From Parietaria judaica (Eukaryota; Streptophyta; Magnoliopsida; Rosales; Urticaceae): a DNA stretch of 64,000 bases. Shown here one piece after another: positions 43,888 to 56,504 of the stretch (positions are counted from its first letter, which is position 1; each line of letters starts with the position of its first letter). Where the stretch lies: contig OX940865.1 in NCBI GenBank assembly GCA_954871525.1, positions 620,001 to 684,000 of the forward strand, in the 5' to 3' direction. The notes beneath the pieces are model-generated. The model made no database searches. It saw only the letters and a list, made by a program, of their open reading frames with translations, and had not been told where the DNA came from. Position numbers and translations under genes: made by a program.

Positions 43888-46449
43888 TCATGTGAGGAAG
43901 AATTAATAAACATAATAAATGAACTTAAAACGTTCGTAACCTGATTAACTGGGTGGGAGCCCATTAATCGGTAAGGTCATTAATGTGACTAAGTGACAAT
44001 GCTATTATGGATTATGTGTGTGCCACACTCACTAGAAGCGTCTTCATACTGGACTGAACTTGACTTAAACTCAAGAAGTTATCATATAAGACCGTCACTG
44101 ATAACTTGTAGTTGAGTCACAAAATGATGATCAAATGGATATTAGTTGTAAGTCCTGAGTGATCATGAGTCCGAGCTACTGGCTTGATTGTTCTTTGATT
44201 TAACCGTTAAAGAACACAAGATATTACCGCTGTTCCCAACACTATTATTTTTGGAACATGATAGTGTGTAGTGAGGATAGCTTGATCATAGACATGGGCA
44301 TCACACTGGTCTCTTCAGAGTCATGATGATTCCCTTGGTTGTCAGTGGTTAGAAGTGAGAGGTACCCGTGCGCAACTTATGAATCAAAACCATAACTGGG
44401 TTGCTCATAATATTACTGGCTGAGTCAAGGATGAAAATGCAATGAGGGGCATTACGGTAAAAATCGCCTGCTCATGTGTGAGTCATGAAGTGAAAGGAAA
44501 ATAACCCGAATTTGATTGAATCAATGGACACCCTGCTGTTATAAGTGAATAATATATACCGTATCACTAAAGAGTGCAGCCTCGGGTCTATAGTGGAATC
44601 ACTTCGAGGTTTGACGAACAACTAACAGTTCGTTGGAGCTTAAGTGATACGGGTCCATAGTCCCCAGGATAGCTCTGTAACGGATGATACGTAGGTGATT
44701 AAAATACATTCTGGATAATGTTTAATCATTTGGCTCGACTTATAAAACTGACAAGTCTGTGTCAGACATAAGATAGTTTTATCGTCAACGTGGCAAAAGT
44801 ATCATAATTTGGTACACGGAATTAACTGATAAAAATAAATTTAGAATTTAGATATTCTAACTGCACCATGTTGTTTTAAAGTAAATTCTAAGAAACTTTT
44901 CTTTTTGAACCAAGTCATTCTGACTTACGGTTTGTGATTTATGGATTTTCTATGTTTATGACTCGGTTCGATAAACTATGAAATTAAATCACATGTCACG
45001 AATTTAAATGATGGTGTTGCACCATGAAATTTAATGTGTGATATTGAGATCAGGATTTATTAATATAATTTAATTATTTTGATTTAATTATTAATATCTA
45101 ATTAATAATTAACTAATAATTAAAAGATTTTTATTACTAAATAAAAATATATTTATATATTGTTACATGTGTCAATTCGAATTAGAGTTTGGAGAATACA
45201 AACCCTAGCTAAATTCGAATATGAGAATCGGAGAATTTATATTTGCGGCATAAGTACCTATTGTTTTGGTATTTTCGCAAAACCCTGAAATTAATTTAAT
45301 CCATTGGATCGGTTATGATTTAATATCAACCCTTGGATTGAGATAATTGATTTAAACCCTAAATTTAATTCGAAATTGAAACTTGGTGACCAAGTTTAGG
45401 TATTTCGAATTTGCTTAATTAATTGTGTCAGTTGGATCGGTTTGAGATTTAATCTTTACCGTTAGATTAGAAATTAATTAATATGATATATATAATGTGT
45501 AATTCGAATAAAATTGTGGATAAGAGTTCAAATTAGGGTTTTGTAAAACCCTAGGGCATTTGACTTTATCCATAATTGATTTGATCCATTGGATTGGTTT
45601 AAGATTTATTTTTAACCATTGGATCTATATAATCATAAACAAATTCGAATTTTAATATGTATATATATATGTAATTCGAATTTCAATAATATGATGATAA
45701 GATTAAGTATTTTGATCTTATTATGTATTATTATTTAATTAAATCTCTGATTAATTATATCCATTGGATTTAGATGAGATTGAATCTGGACCATTGGATT
45801 GAAATAATTAATCATATTTAATTTAATAAATTCGAATAAAGGGAGGAAAAATCTCCAAATCGGTTACAGTTTGAGCCTATAAATAGGAAGCTAATTCTAA
45901 AAATTTTACAGACCTTCCCCAGAGCAAAAACTCGAGCTCTCCCTCTCTCTCTAGGGTCTGCGGTTTTCTGCTTCTGATCTCTCTTCTGGTTCGGCTTTGG
46001 AGATATTTTCCCCGGTAGCTTTAAAAGAACCGTCAGTTAAATTTTGCGACAGAGTCCTGCCGGCGAAGGCCATGCTTCGGTACGAGGAGTCTAGGATAAT
46101 ATCCCGGAAGATCACGGGAGTTTCCCTCAGCACTGACGGAGTCCTACCCAATTCAGAACGCACAGCCGGAATCGTCAGTTTAGGTACGGCCTTATGCATT
46201 GGGTCAATAAATGCAACCATTTACCGCTTTCTATTTATTTCCTATTCGACTAGATTATTAATAGTGATTATGAAAATATTAAATTCGAAATATTTATCAA
46301 ATCTTAACGAAAAGATTATTACCCAATATCCGTGTCGTCGGTCCGGTAACAAGATTTCAGCTTTAAAATGAATTTTTAAAAGTTACCGGGACGCCTCGGA
46401 GGCTATCATCGTGGTAAGGAAGTCCTCTTGATACCACCGATTTCCAACA
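43888..46449 (+). mobile_element. Long copia LTR, 5'-truncated (copy E)
   Basis: It starts at ATGTGAGGAAGAATTAATAA, which lies about 185 bases inside copy C, and then follows C closely through U3, the TATA box (45,878) and R/U5 to CCGATTTCCAACA at 46,449. It is therefore the same family as copy C, lacking the LTR start. Sequence beyond 46,449 belongs to a gypsy LTR fragment. Confidence 0.88.
45878..45885 (+). promoter_or_regulatory. TATA box of LTR copy E
   Basis: TATAAATA in the same context as in copy C (GAGCCTATAAATAGGA). Confidence 0.6.
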
Positions 46450-46450
46450 C

Positions 46451-46727
46451 ATGCGTGCTGTTACATTGAGCTGTGTAAGCAGGTTAAACGTACCTAGACT
46501 ATAGCTATTGACTCTTGAGTATTAGGCTAACTCTCTGCTTAGTGAAAAAGGTGTTAATGCACTGCTCCAAGAATAGGGGTTTTGACTCATATAACTAACT
46601 CTAGTGTCTAGTCTCAATAAAGTGGTCAAACGTGGAGTGCTTGACACATCCAAATTTCTTGTCATAATTAATAGAGATGTGGCTTGTCCAAATTTTGATC
46701 TTTTCTTGCAGTAGGGGATCACGTAAA
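46451..46727 (-). mobile_element. Gypsy LTR fragment, left copy
   Basis: About 277 bases nearly identical to 59,111-59,392 (from ATGCGTG to CACGTAAAT), including 'agctgtgtaagcaggttaaacgtacc' and 'gctattgactcttgagtattaggct'. The right copy lies downstream of a primer-binding site at 56,490, in what should be the 5' LTR of a minus-strand gypsy element, so this left copy is probably part of the matching 3' LTR. It is cut on the left by copy E and on the right by the copia element. Confidence 0.65.
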
Positions 46728-47091
46728 TGTTGGATCCCAAATCACGGATCTGCTAATAACAAAAATAATCACCACAAATCAAACGAACTTAAGAAGACGA
46801 ATTTGGGAGAATAAATTCTCTGATTAATATCGAAGGCAATTACAAAGAGATAACTCGAAAAGCTTGATGGACTCAAATGTACTCTACACTTTTACAGTGT
46901 ACAATGCTAGGTTTATATAGGCCTCACATAGGCAAAACCCTAGCTAACACAATCGCACTAAATCTGGAAACTACCCTAAATAATCTCGCCAAATATTTGA
47001 CTTTATTTGCTTGCTCTTCAAGCTACGCGTTTTCCTTTCTGGGTAGAGTTTCCCTTTTTTCTCCTCTAACAGCTTCTTTATCCGCGAGCCG

Positions 47092-47262
47092 ACTTGCTCG
47101 CCCTTCCTCGAGCACACTTGCTCGCGCCTTCATGATAACACTTGCCCGCATCTCCCTGAGCACACTTGCTCGCGTCCTCTGGGCGGACTTGCTCGCATCG
47201 CCGAGCATCCTTGCTCGCATCTCCCAAGCAGACTTGCTCGCGTCTCCGAGCAGGGCTGACTT
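47092..47262. repeat. 23-24-bp tandem repeat in the copia 3' LTR region
   Basis: ACTTGCTCGC recurs at 47,092, 47,116, 47,140 (ACTTGCCCGC), 47,164, 47,187, about 47,209 and 47,232: seven units of 22-24 bases, each followed by a 'tctccgagcac'-like part. On the minus strand the unit reads GCGAGCAAGT. It sits between the end of Pol and the LTR terminus. Confidence 0.88.
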
Positions 47263-47278
47263 CCTCCGTGTGACGATT

Positions 47279-50261
47279 TTATTCAAGGTTAAGCTCACAT
47301 TCTCCCTCGTAAGCTTGACTTGATAAATTCTTCACCCCGAGCAACTCTCTAATCTCTGCGAACTTGACTCTCGCCAATGCCTTGGTGAGAATATCTACCC
47401 GTTGTTCCCTTGTGTTGATGAACTCTACGAAGATCTGTCGCTTCTCCACACACTCACGAATATAATGATACTTCATATCAATGTGTTTTCTTCGTCCGTG
47501 AAACACGTGATTCTTCATCAACACGATCGGAGACTTGTTGTCCACGTAGAGAGTTGGTGGTTTTTGCTCAGAACCCGTCATCTCACTGAGTAGCCCTTTC
47601 AACCACTTAGCCTGACATGCTGCTGTGGTTGCCGCCATAAACTCCGCTTCACACGAGGATAAAGCTACTGTCTGCTGCTTCTGGGACTGCCAGGTGATTA
47701 GATTCCCGTTGAGATAAAATGCCATCCCTCCGGTACTCTTTCTATCGTCGATGTCACCGGCCAAATTACTGTCCGTAAAGCCGACTAGCATTTTTGTTCC
47801 ACTTCCTCGGTTGTACTGAATCCCGTAATCCGTTGTCCCCTTCACGTAACGCAATATGTGCTTCACCGCTTGCTAGTGTGCACTCGTGGGGTTCTCCATG
47901 TAGCGACTGACTATTCCTACGGCGTGTGCAATGTCTTGTCGGGTATAAGTGAGATACCTCAAACACCCGATCACGCGTCTATATTCTGTGGGATCCACCT
48001 TCTTTCCTCAGCATCCTTCCCGAGCTGCAGCTTCGCCTCCATGGGATACTTGCTCGAGCTACAGTCCTCCATCTCGAATTGTTTAAGGATCTTCCTCGCA
48101 TAGGCCTGCTGTTTTAGCGTAATATAGTCTTTCTTCTGTTCCACCTCAATTCCGAGATAGTACGAAAGTAACCCGAGATAGCTCATCTCAAATTTTGCCA
48201 TCATCTGCTGCTTGAATCCATCCACGCCTCTTGCGCTGGATCCTGTTACGATCAGGTCGTCCACATATACTCCCACGATCAGAGTCTCCTATCCGGTACT
48301 CCTAGTATAGACTGCCTGCTCCCTCAGGCACTTTGCAAATCCAAGGTTTTTTAAGATCTTGTCGAGACGTATGTTCCATGCTCTTGGTGCTTTTCTTAAC
48401 CCGTATAGGGCCTTCGATAGCCTTTACACCTTCTGATCGTCGCTTATGACGCCGAACCCCTCTGGTTTCGTGACGTACACTTCTTCCTCGAGGTCACCGT
48501 TTAGGAATGTCGATTTGACATCCATGTGGTGAACATCCCATCCTCGATGCGCTGCTAAGGCAAGGATCGGTCTGATCGTGTCTAGTCTCGCTACAGGTGC
48601 AAAGACTTCGTCGAAGTCTATACCTTTCTTCTGCACGTAGCATTTATCTACCAGTCTTGCCTTGTGCTTAAGGACATTCCCCTCCATGTCCTTCTTCAGC
48701 TTGTACACCCACTTCAGGCCGATGGACTTGTGACCATTTGGAAGGTTAGTTAGCTCCCATGTCCTGTTCTTCTCGATGGACTCCATCTCCATCTTCATCG
48801 CTTCCTTCCACTCCTACTCGGCCGCTACCTCTTGGAAGTTGGCTGGCTATTCTGCGCAAAGCAATGAGAGTTCCTCAAAATCCACCTCTTGAGTTTGCTC
48901 CTAGACTTCGCCTAGAGGTCGGAATCCTCGTGGTCCATCTTTAATAGATGAATCTTCCGAGCTGGACGGGCTGGTCTTGCTCAGACTTGGTGTCCGTGGT
49001 GTGTCCGGGGTGCTCTCTTCCGGGCTGGGTTCCCTCATCTCTTGTAGGACTGTTCCCGAGCTGGGTGTTCTAGGCTCTTCCTGTTCGGCAACATCCTGGT
49101 CGTCTTCGACAATGAACTTCACTGAGTTCTGCTCGGGTTTTCCATTCTAGTCGCGTCAATCCCACTTCATCTCTTCTTCGAACACGGCATCTCTGCTCAC
49201 TTGGAGTCTACCGCGTCGTGGATCATAGAATCTGTGTGCCTTGCTTCCTTCCTCTGCTCCAAGGTATACCATCTTCTGACTCCGATCATCCAGCTTCTTG
49301 AGATTAGGGCCCGCAATCTTCACATGTGCGGTGCTCCTGAACATTTTTAAGTGCTCTAAGTGGGGTTTCTTCCCGTACCACGCCTGGTAGGGAGTGCACT
49401 CTCTTAGTGTCTTGGTCCGCAAATGATTAAGCATATAGACAGCATGTATCACTGTTTCTCCCCAAAACTTGGCCAGAACCTGCATACTCTTTAGAAAGCT
49501 CCTCGCTATTTTCATCCCAGTCTGTTTCGTCGTTCTACAACACCATTCTGCTGAGGCGTGTGGGGTTCCGACACGTGTCGCTAAATTCCTTCCTCGTTGC
49601 AGAATTCTCCGAGCTGCTATGAAGTGAATTCTCCTCCTCGGTCTGTACGCAAGACCTTCAACCTGTGCACCGTGCTATTCTCCACGAGCTTCTTGAACTT
49701 CTTAAAAGTCTCGAAAGCTCCGCTCTTCTCCTTGACCATATACACCCACATCCAATGACTGTAGTCATCAACAAGTAAAAAGAAATACTTGTTTCCGGCC
49801 GTGGTCGCAGGGGTGATTGGACCGCAGAGGTCAGCGTGCACCAACTGTAGGGATCTGTAGGCTCGGAACTTGGCCTTGATCGGGAAGGGTATCCTCGCCT
49901 GCTTCGCGATCATGCAGCTCTCACATAGCTGGTCGGGGTGTTGTATCTTGGGAACTCCGAAGGCCTAGTTCTTCTCGCTCATCATCTTGAGCGCATGAAA
50001 GTTCACGTGTCCGAGTCGAGCGTGCCACAGCCAAGCTGGATGTGCCATCGACCCCATGAGGCAAACGGGCTGGCACGTCTTTAGGAGGATTTTGTAGAGT
50101 TTGTTGGGTGTTCCCTCCACCTTCATCAACAATAATCTATCCTTAGTCCACATCTTCAGGTACGACCCAGCTATCACCATCGTATTCCCGATCTCTGTCA
50201 TATGTCCCAGACTAATGATTTTGCGCTTCAACTTTGGGATGTAGTAAACATGGGTCATCAA
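47279..50261 (-). pseudogene. Copia Pol: integrase, reverse transcriptase, RNase H, broken
   Basis: Parts in minus-strand order: GAG-pre-integrase (WLWHARLGHVNFHALKMM, about 50,030-49,970); integrase core with HADLCGPI and RTDRGGEF (49,840-49,620) and a later QQNGVVERRNR segment; RT with IDFDEVFAPVARLDTIR, DVKSTFLNGDLEEEVYV and YVDDLIVTG (48,700-48,235); RNase H with SSCEAEFMAATTAACQAKWL and KHIDMKYHYIRECVE (47,680-47,440), ending at 47,279. In-frame stops include TAG at 49,965, TAG at 49,617 and TAA at 48,424; the frame also changes between 47,971 and 47,866. Intact Pol would copy the element RNA into DNA and insert it. With this many breaks the copy is dead, though all domains remain recognisable. 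Confidence 0.92.
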
Positions 50262-50375
50262 ACGTTGGTCGTGATTCTTGCTCTCGAACAGGATCGACCA
50301 TCTGCCTTTGATCTCTACAACAAGTTCGTCGCCGAATTTAAAGTTGCCCGTGATATTCTCATGGAGCTCTTCAAA

Positions 50376-51523
50376 CTAAGCTCGTTCCCAGGTCATGTGG
50401 TTGTTCGCACCATTGTCAAGGTACCATACGTCGGTAATGACTCTTTTCTCATCTCGCGTGAGGAGGTTTGCAAAAACCTTGTCCTCGCTGGTCTTCTTCT
50501 GGTAGCGCTGCTCGGCTTTCTTCTCACCGATTACATGATCGCTGATATCCTCCAGACAGTTCTCCTCAATTTCGTGCTCGCCGTTCTGTCCGGCCAGCTG
50601 CAATACCTGCTCGGCAAAAAACAATGCCGGCTGGTCGTATGGGAATCTCGCTAGATTAGCCTCCTCGCCCTGGTTTCTGCTCCGGCACTCTGATGCGAAG
50701 TGCCCGAGCTTCTGACAAGAGTAGCACTTCACCGTGCTCTTGTCTTTCCTCGTCGGTCCTTCTTGACGGCTTGAGCTGCTTCCGCGTCCTCACAAATCTC
50801 TGCCTCGACCTCGTCCTTGGACCTCTCAACTATGGTTGTTCCGTCCTGAGAAACTTGAGGAAGATTCGCCCCCCCCCCCCCGGATCTCCTCTGTCTCGCC
50901 GTCCACTCCTCATGCATGAGAAGGAGATTTTTATCGTCTTCTTTATCACCGTAGCCCCGAAGTCTCTCTTTGTGGGTTTCGAGACGCCCAACAACCTCTT
51001 CAACCGTCATGGTCTTGAGATCACTGAACTGCTCAATCGACATCACTGTGTGCATGTACCTGCGAGGCAACACACGTAAAATTCTCGTGACAATAGTGGT
51101 CTCGTCCACCTTGTCTCCTAGCGATCATATGCCAGTCAAAATGGATGTGAGTCTCAGAACAAAGTCGTCCACCGACTCGCTTTCTTTCATACGCATGACC
51201 TCGAATTCACTCTTCAGGGTCTGGACTTTGGCATCCTTGACGCGATCTGCGCCGATGTGCATAGTCCGAAGCGTCTTCCATGCTTGCTTTGTGGAATCCT
51301 TCTTAGAGAGCATGAGGAGGAGTTCTTTTGGAACTGCTTGGTAGATTGCTGCGAGTGCCATTCTTTCTTTGCGTCCTTCGATATCGCCACCTTTAATGGC
51401 CTCCCACACTCCCTGCGCTTGCAGATTCACCCTCATCTCCAGCGCCCACACGGCGTAGTTGCTCTTTGTGAGCATGGGGTAATGGAGTGTCACTATGCCT
51501 TCCCTGGATTCTAGTTTCTTCAC
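50376..51523 (-). pseudogene. Copia Gag and protease, broken
   Basis: The Gag part starts MKKLESREGIVTLHYPMLTK (a GTG at 51,521 opens the visible frame; the true start may be upstream) with LTKSNYAVWALEMRVNLQAQ, the UBN2-type gag domain. A TGA at 51,125-51,127 interrupts the frame at a place consistent with a former CGA codon, after which the frame goes on. A C13 run on the plus strand (50,869-50,881) lies in the Gly-rich linker. In a shifted frame follow the zinc knuckle CYSCQKLGHFASEC (about 50,724-50,683) and the protease motif WYLDNGANNHM (about 50,410), ending at a TAG at 50,376. Gag forms the particle and the protease matures it. Confidence 0.88.
50869..50881. repeat. C13 homopolymer in copia gag
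   Basis: It falls at the frame change between the two gag reading frames, so part of that frameshift could be a length error or slippage at this run. Confidence 0.7.
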
Positions 51524-51530
51524 AACAACT

Positions 51531-51594
51531 AGATATTAATTCACGAATACCCTTAATATTCTTCTTAACATAAGAGAACTACTTGGGTATTACA
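51531..51594 (-). mobile_element. Gypsy 3' LTR start (stub)
   Basis: Read on the minus strand the LTR starts TGTAATACCCAAGTAG at 51,594, directly after a polypurine-like tract (AAGGGGAGATT, reversed at 51,595-51,605). Only about 60 bases remain before copia sequence. The same junction with different LTR text is at 63,660. Confidence 0.65.
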
Positions 51595-54500
51595 AATCTC
51601 CCCTTATAAAATTTTCTTCCTCGAAAATCTAAGATAAAAGATGTCACATGGCCCTTTTTTTTTCTTCCCGTTCTTTTCCGCCCTACATCGCTACTAAGCG
51701 TGAGTGGGCAATACAAAGAACATTGACAAGAGTAATAACTTTTTTTACGCCATATTTATTTCCTCTCCAGGATCAGATTCTCTATTAGTTTTTGTCTTCA
51801 CATAATAGATTTTTAAATAACTTATAAAATAGATTCCAAAATAATTTGATAGGCCCAGGTCTCCAGATGTGTGATAGGTAAGAGATGTATTCTTTTGACA
51901 TCGAGACTTGGAAGAAATTGTGAACATCGGCCAAACCTTTTGATAAAGCGAGCTTGCACGATTTATTTTTTTCCAACACATCATATGGCCTTCATCGGTG
52001 TTATGATCTAATATAAAATGCATGTCGTGATGAAATTTTCCATTTTTCTAATCCACATCACGCCTTTCATCGGCATTGTGACTTAAATGATGAGAACGGC
52101 ATCATCCACGTGGAACTCGTGTGAATTCCTTTGAAAATTTAAGTAGCTCTTTTTCTTTCTTTTGTCAATATTTAGCAACCTTTCAACGTTGACAAATAAT
52201 CGAATAGCCTCAGTTGCATCCTTTACGCAACGTAAGCTAATTATATTACTCTATCTCGTCTCCTACAAACAGACAGGAGATTATCATTATCTCTCATACA
52301 ATGCTTAACAAGGAGTCATCTCAATTGTAGAATAATACCCCCACAATGGTATCCTTGGATAGTAGCTCCCATTTTCATTCAATTTTGTTTCTCTTTCAAG
52401 AGGCTGATGTTGTCTTTCTTGTCTTTGATGCTTATATATACCTATTGGAACGTGAGACATCGTTGAATATGCTTTGGAACACTTTTCTTCTTTCGGGGCC
52501 ACCAAAAAAAATTGATTTAAAGCTTGGAAAATCTTTGCCGCATCGGGGTAGACAAAATAAGCGTTTGTGCTTTTCTAAGAGAATTTGTTCCTTAACCCCG
52601 TAATCATTTGGAACACAGAGTCTTCCTCTAATATAAGGAACTCTATCTCCGCATACTAAACCTGATCGGCCCATTTCCATACTAGGATTTCCTTGTTGAT
52701 GTTTACTAGGTCGTCATCCGCTTCTTGAGATCCTTCAATTTCCATTAAAGATCGTTGGGAATTAAGTTAGAACTGCTAACTTACCCACACAAAATTTTCT
52801 AGATCAAACGAATAAATATCCCTATAAATTTGCTGAGGCAAGGCGTGTATCGACGTGAGATTGGCTACATACTTTCTATATGATCCTTTATATACTTTAA
52901 CCATCTCTGTTGAATCGTCGTTAACTTCTTCTACACAAGGAAGAATTTAAAACTCTTATAAGCAAAATTCTAGGAAGAATTTAACTATCCTTAAGTCCTT
53001 AGGCCCGAAACATCAGTTTCAAAATTCTAGGTTATAAGCAAAGTAATCCCGCTCAATTTCTTAGATGACATGATGCATAAGGATTTACTTTTCCATTTCG
53101 CACAAAATGGGTGTTTGAGTTGTCACAAGGCACTTCTTGAGTTCTTTAAGGTTTTCCGCACATTGTTTTGCCAACTTGAATTTCTTGTATTTTCTAGCGA
53201 AGGTAAGTAAGATAAAACCTTGTACAATCATCGATAATAACCAGTCATAAAAAAAGACTCCTAACTTCCGTAATGTTGGTCAGCTTGCTTATTCGCCAAA
53301 TCCCTTAATCCTTAATTATCAACTTAGATCAAATCTCATGAGACAACATAGCCTCAAGTTGCCACTCGTCAAAACTACAACTTACATTGTGAGAACTTTG
53401 GATGGAGCTCATAATTTTTGAAAACTTTCAAGGCCGCCTTTAAATTTTCATCACGATTTTCTTAAGTCTTGAAAAGATCAGAATATCCACTACAGACGCG
53501 ATTTACAAGGTCAGTCAATGTTACTTGAATATTAGTCAATTCAATATACATAAACAAAACTTGAAGTGTCCACGTCGAGTGTGGAATGTAATCTTGGGTA
53601 TATCTATCTTTTTAGCCTTCAACTGATGACAATTAGGTCGTAAATCGATATTTCTTTTAGTTTTCTTGCTCCTCAAAACTAATAAAAATATTTTGATCCT
53701 TAGACATGTTACTCGTTCTTCATAAGTTGTTATGTTAAGACCTTAGAAATCAATTCATGTACGAAGAAAGCCGTCTTTCTTTATGAAAGAAATAAAATTC
53801 GTCAAGAAAAATGGCTCAGTCGATTTATCGCCTTTGAAGATCCTTTAATTGACTTTATAACTATGTTCACTCCTCAAGATCTTTATGATAAGACATTGCG
53901 GATACCGGAACTATTCTGTGAGAAAATATATATTTTGTATTTAATTACCTTAATTTGGTTGAATTCATAGCAAATCGTTCGAGAGCACAGCTGGATGCAC
54001 ACAATTGGTACTACACTCAATCGAGATAGTCGTTCTTTCTCATTATTCTTATTCCATATCCTTGTTAAATATTCCATACATCATCCACTTCGGAGTTGCT
54101 CAACCTTCACCATTTATATACAAAACTTCATATCTCCTTACTCATTTTTTTTTTATCACCACATCCGAGGTTTCAACACATACATGTACTTTAACATTGG
54201 TCTTCATGGGAGATAATTTTGGTCAATTTCCTATTAATTGAGATCCGTAAATCATCTCTTGATAAAACTTAACGACTAATTAGTACCTTTTCTGGCATAA
54301 TGTCATTCTCATCCATAAATATAGTAAATAATAATATCTTGTCTACACTGGCATTGATGTTGTTCTTAGCCATCCAATTTGCTTTCCCAAAAGGTTTTGA
54401 CTATTACCTTAATGTACGTTAGCCGAATTTTCTTACTTCCGTTTCTTATAAGCTTCACATATTTTAATATGTTTCTGTTAATTAGTTTGGGCCGAGTGCT

Positions 54501-55920
54501 TCTCCGCACTGAGAATTTCATCGACGTAATCCTTCACCGTCATTAGTGGCGATCCACATATTGATGTGAAATGCTACCTTCACATGGAACATATGCATTG
54601 TGTATAGCTCATGCTGACTTTTACTGGGTACAAATCATGATGTGATAGTCATGCTAGGATTTTTTTTTCAAAGTAAAAAAATCTTCTTTACTTCTTTTCC
54701 TTCGAGTTGGTGAAATCACATATTTAGGCCCTTATTGTAGAGAGATAATAATATCAGGCCTTAATCTTGTATAAAAAGCCTTCACATGTCATGAGATTTA
54801 TATTCCTTATCAAATTAGTAGTGTCCCTAATGATCGTGCGTCGAGCTTGAGCACAAATAAATGTGCAGACGATCTTCTCTTAAGATACATATTGGGGTCG
54901 AAAATAACTTGAATCTCCGACATATCCATTCAATAAAGATCAAGAGATCTGTAGTCCCCTAAATTATCGGGACATAGATTCTTCACAAAATTTTATACTG
55001 TGGTTTAATGCGGACCACAAGTGGTTTATGCAAAATCTCATTCTCTTATTAGTTTTACGATATAATGTGTTTGACTCCTTCAATTTCTGTTGCGACCTCA
55101 ACAACGACAAGTTCATTACCGCAAGCATTTAGTTGCTCTATAAACCACTAGACTTCTAAAAGTTTCTCATCTAATCAGCATTCTAGGTATACTGTAAAGT
55201 GACTACTTTAATGTTGGGCATATCATTATGAATATTACTATTTCAGCATACATGGGCACAACTATGCCCGCTACCATGTATTTTGCCCTCCGACATTTTT
55301 CTTCAGTCATCACTTTGTTAATATCTTAAAAAAATGTTTCATGGTAACAGACAGCTCATAACTTCCTTAGTTTGATCGTAGTCAAAATCTTGATGACATA
55401 TGGCATCATTTGCCAAGTCGTTACTAAATCCTCATATTGGATCATCTTATGGGTATTCCTCTAAATCATCATCCTAAAAGATTTGGGATCCTCATCAAAT
55501 ATTCCCGTCAGATAATCTCTAGGGCATACTTATTCGACTTCTATATCATGCACTGAGAACTGTTATAGGTCTTCTTCCAAGTCTTCAATTCGGTATCCCA
55601 CATGATCTTCTTCAAGATCTTTTCCTTCGTCAGCTACCGGATTAATATTTCGATGAAGCTAGCTCCAAATGTTCCTCTCATATAGTATACAAAGGACTAC
55701 TATCAGGTCCCATACGGATTCAAACTAACAAGGTTCTCTGATGGATTTGCATTAACCATTATAACACATACTAGAGGATAATAATACGCCTTAGGCGAAG
55801 CACTCACATATTCATCACTAATATCATCTTCAACAATGAGCATGGCCATTATAACGAATACATGCTCTTATATAATCTACAAGGCTGTAAACATCATAAG
55901 ATTTGGTGTGGTAATTTCTT

Positions 55921-55951
<31 letters not shown>

Positions 55952-56489
55952 ATGTAGCAATAATTTCTACCATAATTCATCGTTTCGCAAAAGAAATAAC
56001 AGACTAATTTGTTGAGGAATCTCTCATATATCCGTAGCTTAAATTTTCTCCAAGAAGTTCCTTCAACAAAAATATAAGGAAATTTCAACCAAGCCAGCTA
56101 AACGCTAACTATGTTGCCATATTACCAACTCTATAAATGGTCATTTCCTTAGAAGTTTGAGTATTTGTTCAATCTTTTATAGGTGAAATCTAATCATCAT
56201 ACTTGTTGGTCCATAAAATTGTGGCGCGAGGCTCCGCCATAGAAATTTGAGCACCTTTAATTTCTCTAAAATCTGATTTCTTTTACTATACATAATTTGA
56301 CCTCGATCTCGAAATAATGACCGAGACCTACCCGTCGGTCTATGCATTCCTAATAGGAGATGGCGAAATGATTCCGAAATTCACGTGAACATATTCTCAA
56401 TGTAAGTTAAGAGAAATAATAACTTACTTGAGGATTTCCTAGAAATCAACATAGCATACATATACATATACAGTGGGGATAGGTGAACC
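51595..56489 (-). pseudogene. Decayed gypsy internal region
   Basis: The polypurine tract at its left and the reversed PBS at its right define a 4.9-kb minus-strand gypsy body. It is very AT-rich and full of stops. The one segment I can read is near 53,170-53,090: CAENLKELKKCLVTTQTPIL, which matches the start of the gypsy RNase H-like region after the RT ('F..LK..L...P.L'). Its place in the middle agrees with gag-RT-RNase H-integrase order. The end near 51,740-52,030 is also found at 63,770-64,000, so both belong to related elements. No frame longer than about 90 codons survives, and gag and integrase cannot be read by eye. Confidence 0.6.
55916..55950. repeat. (TTC)n microsatellite
   Basis: About 12 units of TTC inside the decayed gypsy region. 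Confidence 0.9.
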
Positions 56490-56501
56490 GCTCTGATACC
56501 A
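56490..56501 (-). other. Primer-binding site, reversed (tRNA-Met type)
   Basis: GCTCTGATACCA, the reverse of TGGTATCAGAGC, three bases before the reversed LTR end TGTAACGACCC at 56,505. It fixes the minus orientation of the gypsy element at 51.6-56.5 kb. Confidence 0.88.
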
Positions 56502-56504
56502 ACT

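Larger units (their letters stand above)
46728..51540 (-). mobile_element. Copia element, minus strand, 5'-truncated
   Basis: The left border is TGTTGGATCCCAAATCACGG, the reversed end of its 3' LTR; gag-pol follows in order to the right. No second copy of the LTR and no primer-binding site are found beyond gag, and at about 51,531 gypsy sequence begins, so the 5' LTR is missing. The 3' LTR occupies 46,728 to roughly 47,270. The Pol sequence resembles the Ivana/Oryco group of plant copia elements, a judgement from memory. Confidence 0.85.

Noticed and set aside
43436..46449. LTR copies D and E as the two LTRs of one element
   Set aside because: They are different LTR families, and the flanking five bases (TTCTT before D, CATGC after E) do not match.
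50376..50420. Copia protease motif DNGA in place of DTGA as a mutated active site
   Set aside because: As I recall, plant copia proteases often have WYLDNGASNHM, so the Asn is not clear evidence of inactivation.
50202..51514. Plus-strand frames of 85-150 residues opposite copia gag-pol
   Set aside because: Antisense shadows of a recognised gag-pol.
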